Assembly: GCF_021109255.1 (NCBI RefSeq)
Contig: NZ_JAJODG010000001.1
Direction: 5' to 3' (one strand)
DNA: 64,000 bases
Origin: Merdimmobilis hominis
Lineage (GTDB): Bacteria; Bacillota; Clostridia; Oscillospirales; Ruminococcaceae
Of the stretch, positions 40,417 to 48,289 are shown piece after piece. The stretch's first letter is position 1; each line of letters starts with the position of its first letter. Made by a program: the position numbers and the translations under genes. The notes beneath the pieces are model-generated. The model was not told the origin of the DNA. It did no database searches and was given only the letters and a program-made list of their open reading frames with translations.

Positions 40417-41133
40417 ATGGATATTATTTTTTGTGTGAACCACCAGCATATAGAAGCTGGCGGAGATACCTATGTCGTAGCGGATAGCCGGAACTATTTG
40501 CATGCCCAGTTCCGATTTACCGATGACTGGGCGGAAGCATCAAAGACAGCGGTATTCTCCCATGGGGAAGACACAGTACATGCGCTATTGGATGAAGGCG
40601 ATAGGTGCTTGGTACCCTGGGAAGTTATAAAGAGCCCTAAATTCACAGTATCGGTTTTTGGTGGGAATCGGATTACAGCGAACCGGGCATCTGTCAAGGT
40701 AGTTCCCAGCGGATTAATGGAAGGGCAGCCACCCCATCCCCCAACACCAGATGCTTATGATAAAATTTTAGAGAAATTGTCCAGCAAAGCGGATGGGCTA
40801 CGGTATGAAAATGGCCGGCTACAGCTTCTCTGCGAAGGTACCCCAGTGGGGAATGAGGTATATATTGCAGGAAGTGAAGGTGACAAGGGAACCCCACTTT
40901 ACCTACAGACCTTCGATCCAGAGGACTGGATTGACCGAGGAATCCACCGGGAGTTGCTAATCCCTGCATCCAACCATAATCTAGGTTATAACGTGGTGGT
41001 AATGGAGCTGGTCCGCCAGGGGGAAAACGGGTGGGAAAATATACTGTGCCAAACTGTTTGGCTGCCAAATGGGAGTCTGTCTGTGCAGTCGGATCAGGCT
41101 TTTGCTGGTCGAGTTGTGTTGAAAGGAGTATAA
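40417..41133 (+). CDS. Baseplate upper protein-like
   Basis: The 238-residue protein starts MDIIFCVNHQHIEAGGDTYV with a beta-rich N-terminal domain (HAQFRFTDDWAEASKTAVFS, PKFTVSVFGGNRITANRASV) like BppU of lactococcal phages, followed by a coiled-coil stretch (PDAYDKILEKLSSKADGLRY) and a second beta domain. It probably anchors receptor-binding proteins. Confidence 0.75.
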   Translation: MDIIFCVNHQHIEAGGDTYVVADSRNYLHAQFRFTDDWAEASKTAVFSHGEDTVHALLDEGDRCLVPWEVIKSPKFTVSVFGGNRITANRASVKVVPSGLMEGQPPHPPTPDAYDKILEKLSSKADGLRYENGRLQLLCEGTPVGNEVYIAGSEGDKGTPLYLQTFDPEDWIDRGIHRELLIPASNHNLGYNVVVMELVRQGENGWENILCQTVWLPNGSLSVQSDQAFAGRVVLKGV

Positions 41134-41134
41134 C

Positions 41135-41836
41135 ATGTCTCTAAATACCATCAAATTGGGAGATTTTGTAGCAAATATCCTCAAAACTGCCAATGACAAC
41201 TTTTCCGATCTAGAGAGCCGCAAGGCCAATACAAAAGATATCCCCCAGCGGGTGAGCCAACTGGAAAATGACAGACAATATCAAACAGCTTCTGAAGTGG
41301 CCCAGGCTATTGCAGACCTTGTAAATTCGTCCCCAGAAGCGTTGGATACTCTGCGGGAATTAGCTGAGGCCTTGGGAAATGACCCCAATTTTGCCACTAC
41401 TATAGCTTCCCAATTAGGAAATAAGGTAGATAAAGAGGTGGGGAAAGGCTTGTCCTCCAATGATTACACTACGGAGGAAAAAAGTAAGCTGGCAAACCTG
41501 AAAAACTACACTCTTCCAGTGGCAGGGGAGGCTTTGGGCGGCGTTAAGAATGGCGGAAATGTAACCATCAATACGGATGGTACCCTTACAGCCCCTACCC
41601 CAGAAAAGGGGGCAAGTGTAGAAAGAATAGACTTTACTGCTACAGACAGCCGCTGGGGCGTATTGGCGGGAAATCAATATACCATAACATTAGTAGGAAA
41701 CGGGAAAAGCCCCATAGGGGTATACCGTAAAGGAGAAGATTCCTATCTGTTGGCAGGAGCGGGGATTGAAATTCAAGGGGTCAATATTTTAGTGAGTTCC
41801 ATAGATAAATTTGAGGGATATTTACTGGTGATCTAA
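41135..41836 (+). CDS. Fibre protein with coiled-coil and phi29 head-fibre-like C-terminus
   Basis: The 233-residue protein has a helical trimerisation region (about 20-95; QTASEVAQAIADLVNSSPEA, LDTLRELAEALGNDPNFATT) followed by SNDYTTEEKSKLANLKNYTL, LGGVKNGGNVTINTDGTLTA, a signature shared with phi29 gp8.5-type fibres, and a small beta tip. It is a likely tail-tip or receptor fibre. Confidence 0.8.
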   Translation: MSLNTIKLGDFVANILKTANDNFSDLESRKANTKDIPQRVSQLENDRQYQTASEVAQAIADLVNSSPEALDTLRELAEALGNDPNFATTIASQLGNKVDKEVGKGLSSNDYTTEEKSKLANLKNYTLPVAGEALGGVKNGGNVTINTDGTLTAPTPEKGASVERIDFTATDSRWGVLAGNQYTITLVGNGKSPIGVYRKGEDSYLLAGAGIEIQGVNILVSSIDKFEGYLLVI

Positions 41837-41848
41837 GGGAGGGGAAGT

Positions 41849-43147
41849 ATGGAGAAACTGACCGTCACACCGACTCCGATCGAACTAGCCCAGAAAGTGA
41901 ATGAAGCCGTCCAAGAGCTAGATGATTTTAAACGGGAAACTATTAAAAAATCCGGTGACACCATGATTGGGGCCCTGAAGGTGCCAACCCCTGTGGCGGC
42001 GGAAGATGCTGCCAATAAGGGGTATGTAGATTCTAAAATGTCATCTAGCACAATTCCAGTTGCTACAGATAAAATACTTGGCGGTGTTAAAGGAGATGGG
42101 CTTGTCAAAGTTGATACTACTGGCAGTATGAACATTCCTAGCAAAGCCGATGGTATAACTTGGACGAAGAAGACATATCCCAATTCCAGCTCCATATTTG
42201 GGGCAACCAATTTGATCGCCTATGGAAATGGCATGTTTGTACTTGCAAAAGAAGCTGATTCAGGCGGTGTAACCCTATTTAGTTCAGAAGATGGAAGTGG
42301 ATGGACAGAGCGATTCACAGATTCAAGTATAGGTCTATACGACTTGAAATTTTGCCACGATCGGTTTATAGTTTGCGGCATTGGCCGTAAAGGAGCTTTG
42401 TTTTGGATGTATTCCCATGATGGGTTAAACTGGAAAGATATCATGGATTATTTAGATGTGGCATTTCGGGTACATTCCACCACCTACGGAACGATTCTGG
42501 GGGGAAAAGTATATATTGCGCTTACGAGCCCTTCAGTAATAAGTGGTGTTGGATACACCTATACCATAAAGACATCTCTGGATGGGTTTACATGGAACGA
42601 TGCCGGCGAATTTGAGAGTGAAATCGCTTGCCATAAATTGGCCTGTGGGAATGGGATCATCGTGGCATTATCTTCAAAGAGTGTCATGGTGTCCGACCAG
42701 AGCTTATCCACATGGACAAAGGTGGACATCCCAATCACCACTTTAAACGACATCCAATTTCTAAATGGGAAATTCATCCTTGTAGGGGAATCTGGCCCAG
42801 GTGAGAGTGCTGCCATGTATTCCATTGATGGTATAAAATGGAGCGCCATTCCAGGGCTCACAGGTAGTTCGTATTCAGATGTGGCCTATGGAAATGGGCG
42901 GTATGTCATTTGCGATGTTAATGGAGGAAAGTTCTATGCGTCAAAAGACTTTACAGAATGGCATCCTTCCATACAGGAAGGGGAACCTTTCAAGCCCCAA
43001 AGAGTTGTGTATGGGCATGGAATATTCATGGCAACAACTGATGAGAAGACAATCTTCATAAGTGGAGATTATAATGCTCTGGGCTTTGAAGACCTGTTTG
43101 CGATGGTACAGCAGGCGCAAGCGCTTTCCCTTTCCAGACTGAACTAA
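41849..43147 (+). CDS. Tail fibre with beta-propeller-like repeats
   Basis: The 432-residue protein has an N-terminal collar (SGDTMIGALKVPTPVAAEDA, NKGYVDSKM), then DKILGGVKGDGLVKVDTTG, then about seven YCF48/sialidase-like repeats with the theme (Y/L)GNGxFV ... SxDGxxW (AYGNGMFVLAKE, SHDGLNWKD, SLDGFTWND, SIDGIKWSA, AYGNGRYVICD). It should form a beta-propeller receptor-binding domain. Confidence 0.85.
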   Translation: MEKLTVTPTPIELAQKVNEAVQELDDFKRETIKKSGDTMIGALKVPTPVAAEDAANKGYVDSKMSSSTIPVATDKILGGVKGDGLVKVDTTGSMNIPSKADGITWTKKTYPNSSSIFGATNLIAYGNGMFVLAKEADSGGVTLFSSEDGSGWTERFTDSSIGLYDLKFCHDRFIVCGIGRKGALFWMYSHDGLNWKDIMDYLDVAFRVHSTTYGTILGGKVYIALTSPSVISGVGYTYTIKTSLDGFTWNDAGEFESEIACHKLACGNGIIVALSSKSVMVSDQSLSTWTKVDIPITTLNDIQFLNGKFILVGESGPGESAAMYSIDGIKWSAIPGLTGSSYSDVAYGNGRYVICDVNGGKFYASKDFTEWHPSIQEGEPFKPQRVVYGHGIFMATTDEKTIFISGDYNALGFEDLFAMVQQAQALSLSRLN

Positions 43148-43161
43148 AGGAGGAATCGGAA

Positions 43162-43596
43162 TTGTATTTGGGAATCAACAACTATGGGAGCTTCGGCCTC
43201 CGGGTGTCCAGCTGCTTCGCGGCGGCGGGCACGGCTCTAAACTGGCTCCTGGGCGGCTGGGATTTGATGGTCCAGGCCCTTATCGCCTTTATGGCCCTGG
43301 ATTTTGTGCTGGGGTTTGCAGCCAGTGTCAAAAACCACACCACCGACAGCCAGGTGATGTTCTGGGGCGGGGTGAACAAGGTTTTGGTGCTGGGCCTGGT
43401 GGGGGTCGGTGTCCTCCTGGACAGCCTCCTGGGAGTGGGAGAACCCTATATCCGCACAGCAGTGATCTGGTTTTACATAGCAAGGGAACTGCTCTCCATC
43501 CTGGAGAATTACGGCAAGCTGGGGAACAATATCCCGCCCATCTTAAAGACAGTGCTGGCCCAATTGCAGGAGAAAGGGGATATCACCCATGAGTAA
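43162..43596 (+). CDS. Phage holin, toxin-secretion/lysis family
   Basis: The 144-residue protein has about three to four membrane segments (LMVQALIAFMALDFVLGFAA, VLVLGLVGVGVLLDSLLGV, YIRTAVIWFYIARELLSILE) typical of holin_4/TcdE-type holins, which open the membrane for the endolysin. TTG start behind AAAGGAGG. It overlaps the amidase by 8 nt. Confidence 0.9.
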   Translation: MYLGINNYGSFGLRVSSCFAAAGTALNWLLGGWDLMVQALIAFMALDFVLGFAASVKNHTTDSQVMFWGGVNKVLVLGLVGVGVLLDSLLGVGEPYIRTAVIWFYIARELLSILENYGKLGNNIPPILKTVLAQLQEKGDITHE

Positions 43597-44236
43597 AGTG
43601 TTCATCGGGGTGGGCCACGGGGGAAAAGACCCCGGCGCGGTGGCAGGTGGATTGCTGGAGAAGGACGTCAACCTGGTCATGGCCCTGGAAATGGCCCAAG
43701 TCCTCACCCGGCATGGGGTGGAGGTGGCCCTCTCCCGGACCGGGGATGAGGACGATCCCCTCCAGGAGGAACTGGCCGAAGCCAAAGCCTTTGCCCCCGA
43801 CCTGGCGGTGGAGATCCACAACAACGCCGGGGGAGGGGATGGGTTTGAGGTGTATGTCCAGACCGGCGCATACCGGGAGCAGTCCCGGAAGCTGGCCCAG
43901 CTCATCGAGGGCCAGGTGAAGGAAATCGGCCAGAACAGCCGTGGGATTAAGATCCGCCTCATGGCTACCGGCCAGGATTACTTCGGCTGGCTGCGGCTGA
44001 ACCAGTGTCCGGCGGTGCTCTGTGAAGGGGCGTTCCTGGACAGCGCCGACCGGGAGATCATCGGCACGGAGCAAGAGCAGCAAGCCTTTGGACAAGCCTA
44101 TGCCAAAGCGGCGCTGGAATACCTGGGCATCCCCTACCAGGACAAAAAGCCCAACCCCGACACCAAGACCATCTCCATCCAGGAACTGGGGGAGATGCTG
44201 CGGCAGTACGGGGTCTATCATATCACCCTGGAATAA
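43589..44236 (+). CDS. N-acetylmuramoyl-L-alanine amidase (endolysin)
   Basis: The 215-residue protein has an amidase_3 zinc domain (about 1-175): IGVGHGGKDPGAVAGGLLEK (His), DLAVEIHNNAGGGDGFEVYV (His), LCEGAFLDSADREI (Glu). A short C-terminal tail (SIQELGEMLRQYGVYHITLE) may bind the wall. It cleaves peptide side chains from glycan at lysis. Confidence 0.92.
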   Translation: MSKVFIGVGHGGKDPGAVAGGLLEKDVNLVMALEMAQVLTRHGVEVALSRTGDEDDPLQEELAEAKAFAPDLAVEIHNNAGGGDGFEVYVQTGAYREQSRKLAQLIEGQVKEIGQNSRGIKIRLMATGQDYFGWLRLNQCPAVLCEGAFLDSADREIIGTEQEQQAFGQAYAKAALEYLGIPYQDKKPNPDTKTISIQELGEMLRQYGVYHITLE

Positions 44237-44245
44237 AAAGAAAAA

Positions 44246-44276
44246 CCCCCGGCCCTCCATTTAGGAGGGTCGGGGG
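44246..44276 (-). terminator. Terminator at the lysis/moron junction
   Basis: CCCCCGGCCCTCC pairs with GGAGGGTCGGGGG (one wobble). The T-run (TTTTTCTTTTT) lies on the minus-strand exit side, so it ends the moron transcript; it may also slow plus-strand transcription. Confidence 0.75.
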
Positions 44277-44280
44277 AAAA

Positions 44281-44667
44281 TTATGAAGACCTTTGTTTGC
44301 AAAACCTGTATAGCCAATAATATAACAAATAATATAAATATAGATAAAGATATGTTACAAAACGTGGCACTTCAAATTCCGTCGCGCTCTCGACAAAACG
44401 CCAAAATAATGTATACATATGAAGACCAGGAAAGAGCAGGAAAATTCCTATAAAAATAAGAGGGACAGGTTGTACGTTGGCATTGTTTAATCCTAATGAT
44501 GCAATATACAGTGGCCAAACAACAGATAATGCAATACACAATAAATTGTTATAAACAGAAACACTATAACCGACAATGAATCTAAAACTAATTTGATTGA
44601 AAATCGAAAAATAGAGAAATGAAAAAATCATTAAGTTTTCTCGATTTTTTATTAACCATTTTCTCAT
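44281..44667 (-). CDS. Small membrane protein, AT-rich moron
   Basis: The 128-residue protein has about three hydrophobic segments (LMIFSFLYFSIFNQISF, NLLCIALSVVWPLYIASLGL, PLIFIGIFLLFPGLHMYTLF) and a tyrosine-rich C-terminus. It starts 6 nt after the upstream moron stop with no clear ribosome site, so it is probably coupled to it. Base use is much AT-richer than the phage structural genes. It could be an immunity or exclusion partner; unknown. Confidence 0.65.
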   Translation of the reverse strand: MRKWLIKNRENLMIFSFLYFSIFNQISFRFIVGYSVSVYNNLLCIALSVVWPLYIASLGLNNANVQPVPLIFIGIFLLFPGLHMYTLFWRFVESATEFEVPRFVTYLYLYLYYLLYYWLYRFCKQRSS

Positions 44668-44673
44668 TTTAAA

Positions 44674-46311
44674 TTAAAGAAATTTAGTCATTTTATCAGA
44701 CTGATATTTGGGAGACCAGGAGGCGCATCTTAAATTGTGTTGAGTTGCTCCGTCTGTTGTGCTTACATCCCAGCTACCATCATTACCGACTATTCTTACA
44801 CCCCAATATTCATATGAGTATTCAACTACCCCATCACATCGAATTTGTTCAATATCATTTACTTCAATATTTGAAATTGTATTTTCATTCCAAATAATGA
44901 TGCTTGTAAAACAATAACCCATGGGTTCATTAATCAGATCGACAGCCGTATCTACTATATTGGCTCTAGTTCTTGTTCCAACATTTTTTTTGAAAATGCC
45001 AATAAGATCATGTTTACCTACAAAATTGGTAAAGGAAACACCTCTAACTCCATCATTATCGCCTGGCTGATGCGCAATTGTAATGGGTTCATTGGTAGAA
45101 TCACTAAGAATAATCAAACCTGCATGATATTCATCCATAATTTCTGGTACAACGCCATCCCGATAAATTGCAAAACCTTCGGTGCCGACAGCTGTAGCTG
45201 TTGGGGAGACAGAATCGGCAGTATCGATTAAAGTAATCAAATCTTCAATTTTTGTTGTGTCTAAATCAGAAGATCTAGAATTAAGCATCTTTGTAAGTAT
45301 TGGTTTGAATTTTGGAGAAGGTACAGCAGTTACACACCTCTCAAGCTCTGAAAAATCTTGTTTGCTTAAATACGAAGAGAGTGAATCAAAATTTCGGTCT
45401 ACATAAAGATGCATTCCTATCTGATTCTCAAACTCCACGTTGTCGAAGATGAGTTTAACGGATTCTTCACTAGGTAATTCAGATAGAGCAAGGATACAAC
45501 CTTGTGTATATTCGTTGGACACGGAGGAATCTTGAAGAATCTGCCTATTCAAAGCAAGTATAGCTTCTGCATCTTTTCCCATAGGTGATGGCAAAGACCG
45601 GATATAAATTTTATTTGCAGCAGTGACGGATTTGGGACTGTTAATCTTATAGTTTTCAACAATTTCATACGCTATAGATCTTGCAGTAGATGGAGATATC
45701 TCGCTAATGTCCTTCAGCATTAATAATTGATCATCTTCGTCGTTTGCTATATTGTATAAATTTAAAAGAGTATTTAGTGACTCGCTATCCTTTTCCCAAA
45801 TATGCGCAGCAAAGATACGTGCATCCATATCTTCCGATGTATCATTAGAAAGAGTAGACAGTGCTGATTTATAAATATCACTCTGACTAGAGGATGAGTT
45901 AAAAAGTTTGCTATTATACATATCCATAATATAAACTTTGAAAGTAGAGCTATATTGATCGCTATCCAATATTTCGGATACTGTGGAATCATTCAAAGAA
46001 TCTATTAGAGAGGGAAAAGCAGTGAGAACAGATATGATAACATCCTTATCCAAATTTTGTTCATCTACGTAATAGGAAAATTCCCCCAAAAATTGGAGTA
46101 TTTCAGAAGGCGACAATCTAGAAATTGTATTAAGAGCCTGTTGTGCTTCTTCCTGGTTCGCTGCTTCTAATACACTTGTTAAATAAGCTGGTGTTCCAAA
46201 TTCTTGTGGGTCTGGTAGAACCAGAGTTGTGTTTGCATAACTTACACTACTGGATCCAAGTATAATAGATGCGGAAATGATAGTTGTGAGAAGTTTTTTG
46301 AACTTCAACAT
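44674..46311 (-). CDS. Secreted protein, HEAT-like solenoid plus putative permuted NlpC/P60-like domain
   Basis: The 545-residue protein has a Sec signal peptide (about 1-27: KKLLTTIISASIILGSSSVS YA), then repeated short helices (about 40-370: QQALNTISRLSPSEILQFLG, QLLMLKDISEISPSTARSIA, EYTQGCILALSELPSEESVK), then a C-terminal domain with DEYHAGLI (His396) and IRCDGVVEYSYEYWG (Cys492). That His-before-Cys order fits circularly permuted NlpC/P60 papain-like enzymes; the catalytic assignment is inferred. It is AT-rich, on the minus strand after the lysis genes, and thus a lysogenic-conversion moron. Targets could be host wall, competitors or superinfecting phage. Confidence 0.7.
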   Translation of the reverse strand: MLKFKKLLTTIISASIILGSSSVSYANTTLVLPDPQEFGTPAYLTSVLEAANQEEAQQALNTISRLSPSEILQFLGEFSYYVDEQNLDKDVIISVLTAFPSLIDSLNDSTVSEILDSDQYSSTFKVYIMDMYNSKLFNSSSSQSDIYKSALSTLSNDTSEDMDARIFAAHIWEKDSESLNTLLNLYNIANDEDDQLLMLKDISEISPSTARSIAYEIVENYKINSPKSVTAANKIYIRSLPSPMGKDAEAILALNRQILQDSSVSNEYTQGCILALSELPSEESVKLIFDNVEFENQIGMHLYVDRNFDSLSSYLSKQDFSELERCVTAVPSPKFKPILTKMLNSRSSDLDTTKIEDLITLIDTADSVSPTATAVGTEGFAIYRDGVVPEIMDEYHAGLIILSDSTNEPITIAHQPGDNDGVRGVSFTNFVGKHDLIGIFKKNVGTRTRANIVDTAVDLINEPMGYCFTSIIIWNENTISNIEVNDIEQIRCDGVVEYSYEYWGVRIVGNDGSWDVSTTDGATQHNLRCASWSPKYQSDKMTKFL

Positions 46312-46444
46312 AGTACACCCTCACTTTCTTATTTGGGATAATTCGTGTACAAAAACATATATATGTTTAAAAATAATATACAATATACACATCGAAAATG
46401 TCTATAGGTTTTATTCGACAAAAAATGATAATAGTGTCGATTTT

Positions 46445-46457
46445 TTTGTATAGACCA
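46445..46457. other. attP-core-like 13-mer inside the right end
   Basis: TTTGTATAGACCA is identical to the phage attachment core predicted by joining the phage sides of attR (TTTGTAT) and attL (AGACCA). It lies about 400 bp inside the right junction. Confidence 0.4.
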
Positions 46458-46696
46458 CTAGTTTCTTTTTTTATTTAATATATATAATATATCGTTTATT
46501 GTTTTCTTTGCCTTATAATCTTTTCGTGTTTTCGTCTATTATTAGATACTCGGATTTCTGATTATCCTGATGTTGTCCTCGGTTTCTTGCCCAGTAACCG
46601 GCCGTAAAGTGAGTGGGGATAGAATCTGATATCAGGTGTGAAGGAGGGCCGCTGGTTCGTGGAGGGTAAGGGTGCCACGGAGCGAGAATAGAGAAA

Positions 46697-46735
46697 CCCC
46701 CAGCCAGGCGATGGAACCTGGCCGGGGGCTTTCCT
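46697..46735 (+). terminator. Strong hairpin near the right attachment site
   Basis: CCCCCAGCCAGG pairs with CCTGGCCGGGGG (one mismatch), loop CGATGGAA, then CTTTCCTTT. It would insulate downstream feoB' from phage transcription, or end a small RNA from the GC-rich island. Confidence 0.7.
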
Positions 46736-46857
46736 TTGATATTGGATAGTGTTCATTTAAATTATATCAGATGACAGCAAAAATGCAATAGTCTTGATGA
46801 AGGTAGACGCTACTTGGCGATAAGAAAAGCCAAGAGATAATTACAAATTTATATTAT

Positions 46858-46872
46858 CTATTTGTATGGGAT
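46858..46872. other. attR junction in feoB
   Basis: Phage sequence CTATTTGTAT joins host GGGATTCGG at 46867/46868. The ATG at 46866 is the internal FeoB Met of C-M-G-F-G, not an original start codon. Confidence 0.85.
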
Positions 46873-47705
46873 TCGGATGCAATGCCTGTGGGGTGATCGG
46901 CTGCCGGATCATCGAGTCCCCCCGGGAGCGGCTTATCGCCATTTTGACCAACAATTTTGTCCCCTGCAACGGCCGGTTCCCGACGCTGATTGCAATTATC
47001 ACCATGTTTTTTGCCGGATCAGGGGGGCTGCATTCCCTGTGGAGCGCCCTCCTTCTGGTAGGGCTCATTATACTAAGTGTATTTTTAACTCTAATAATAT
47101 CAAAATTGCTGTCCAAAACCGTCCTCAAGGGGATGCCATCCTCCTTTGTGCTGGAGATGCCCCCCTACCGCCGCCCCCAGATCGGGCAGGTGATTATCCG
47201 CTCCGTTTTCGACCGCACCTTGTTTGTACTGGGGCGGGCAGTGGCAGTGGCCTTGCCGGCCGGCGTGATCATCTGGCTAATGGCCAACCTGACTTGGGGT
47301 GGGGAGAGCCTTCTCGCCCTCTGTGCCGGGTTTCTGGACCCCTTCGCCCGGTTGATCGGGTTGGATGGGGTGATTCTCATCGCCTTTCTGCTGGGCTTCC
47401 CAGCCAATGAGATTGTAATCCCCATCATCATCATGGCCTACCTCTCCACTGGTTCCTTGTTGGAACTGGGGGATTTGGCCCAGCTGCACAGCCTGCTGAT
47501 CGACCACGGCTGGACCTGGGTGACTGCCCTGTGCACCATGTTGTTTTCGCTGATGCACTTCCCCTGCGGCACTACCTGCTGGACTATCCGCAAGGAGACA
47601 GGGAGTTGGAAGTGGACGGCTGTAGCGTTTCTTCTTCCCACCCTGACCGGCATCGCCGTATGCTTTACTGTGGCTACTGGCGCGAGGCTCCTGGGGCTTG
47701 CTTAA
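46866..47705 (+). pseudogene. feoB: FeoB 3' fragment
   Basis: These 279 codons start MGFGCNACGVIGCRIIESPR, the second half of the FeoB membrane core. IAILTNNFVPCNGRFPTLIA, FLLGFPANEIVIPIIIMAY and MHFPCGTTCWTIRKETGSWK are the conserved second-gate and C-terminal segments, followed by the last membrane helices. Joined with 11251-12549 the protein is 712 residues, normal for FeoB. There is no ribosome site here, so in the lysogen it is probably not translated. Confidence 0.93.
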
Positions 47706-47717
47706 ATATGGAAAAAC

Positions 47718-47760
47718 AAGAGGGCGGTCAACCCAGCTGGGTTGACCGCCCTCTTATTTT
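47718..47760. terminator. Terminator of feoB
   Basis: A perfect 18-bp palindrome-like stem (AAGAGGGCGGTCAACCCA and its complement) is followed by ATTTTTCTG; A-rich on the other side, so bidirectional. Confidence 0.92.
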
Positions 47761-47767
47761 TCTGCCC

Positions 47768-48112
47768 TTAGCGGATTGCGTTTTCCAATATCTCCAACAG
47801 TTTGTCCCGCTTGAGTATGGAGACCACATATTGGCCGCCATCCCGCATGGTCAGCCTTAATCCAGTAGGGATGATTTTGACAATGCCATTGCCGATGTTG
47901 CACTTTTCCACCGAAGCCAGGTCCGACAGGTCGAATTCCAGCCCATTTTCTTTGGCCGTGCCAAGCAGGGTCTTTCCCCGGAAGGCAAACCGTTTGTTGG
48001 TCACCTCAAAGATTCCGGGGAGCTGCTGCTTGCCCAGGATGCTGTCCGCCCACCAATCCCCTTTGGTTTCATAGACTGTGCACTCATGCTCTTCCAACGC
48101 TAAAATTGACAC
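47768..48112 (-). CDS. GRAM/PH-like domain protein, unknown
   Basis: The 114-residue protein (EVTNKRFAFRGKTLLGTAKE, LEFDLSDLASVEKCNIGNGI, VKIIPTGLRLTMRDGGQYVV) has the strand pattern and the FEVTNKR motif of GRAM/PH-type domains. Such single-domain proteins are common in Clostridia with no known role. It runs convergent to feoB. Confidence 0.7.
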   Translation of the reverse strand: MSILALEEHECTVYETKGDWWADSILGKQQLPGIFEVTNKRFAFRGKTLLGTAKENGLEFDLSDLASVEKCNIGNGIVKIIPTGLRLTMRDGGQYVVSILKRDKLLEILENAIR

Positions 48113-48289
48113 AAAACCAACTCCTTATCCTTAAATAAACAATTTGACAATCTTGTGTCAAGTATACTGCTTGAAAGGCAGAATTTCCAGGAATTTTCCA
48201 AAAAGCCTGGAAATTGTAAGAAATGGCCCTGGATCCCCGCCTTGCAACAAACAAAAATCCCCGAGGCTTCGGCCCTGGGGATTTTGTAT

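Larger units (their letters stand above)
12550..46865. mobile_element. Temperate siphovirus prophage integrated in feoB
   Basis: About 34.3 kb lie between the two feoB halves. A large serine integrase is at the left end, followed by repressors, recombination and replication, terminase, portal, protease, capsid, connectors, tail with frameshifted chaperone, tape measure, fibres, holin and amidase in canonical siphovirus order. Morons lie at the right end. It appears complete and possibly inducible, apart from two single-base frameshifts in accessory genes. The boundaries come from FeoB continuity, not from a target-site comparison. Confidence 0.95.
46312..46865. other. Prophage right-end region, no clear gene
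   Basis: This 554-bp stretch holds AT-rich DNA with a 16-bp palindrome AAACATATATATGTTT (46353-46368), a TCGACA...TGTCGA inverted repeat (46415-46440) matching sites at the left end, an attP-like 13-mer, a GC-rich island (about 46560-46740) with a strong terminator, and a minus-strand promoter TTGCAT-16-TATAAT (46761-46788). A 64-codon minus-strand frame (46562-46756) has no ribosome site and is not called. Confidence 0.6.

Noticed and set aside
46562..46756. 64-codon minus-strand frame at the right attachment site
   Set aside because: Arg/Pro/Ser-rich, no ribosome site, and it includes a terminator stem; more likely non-coding.
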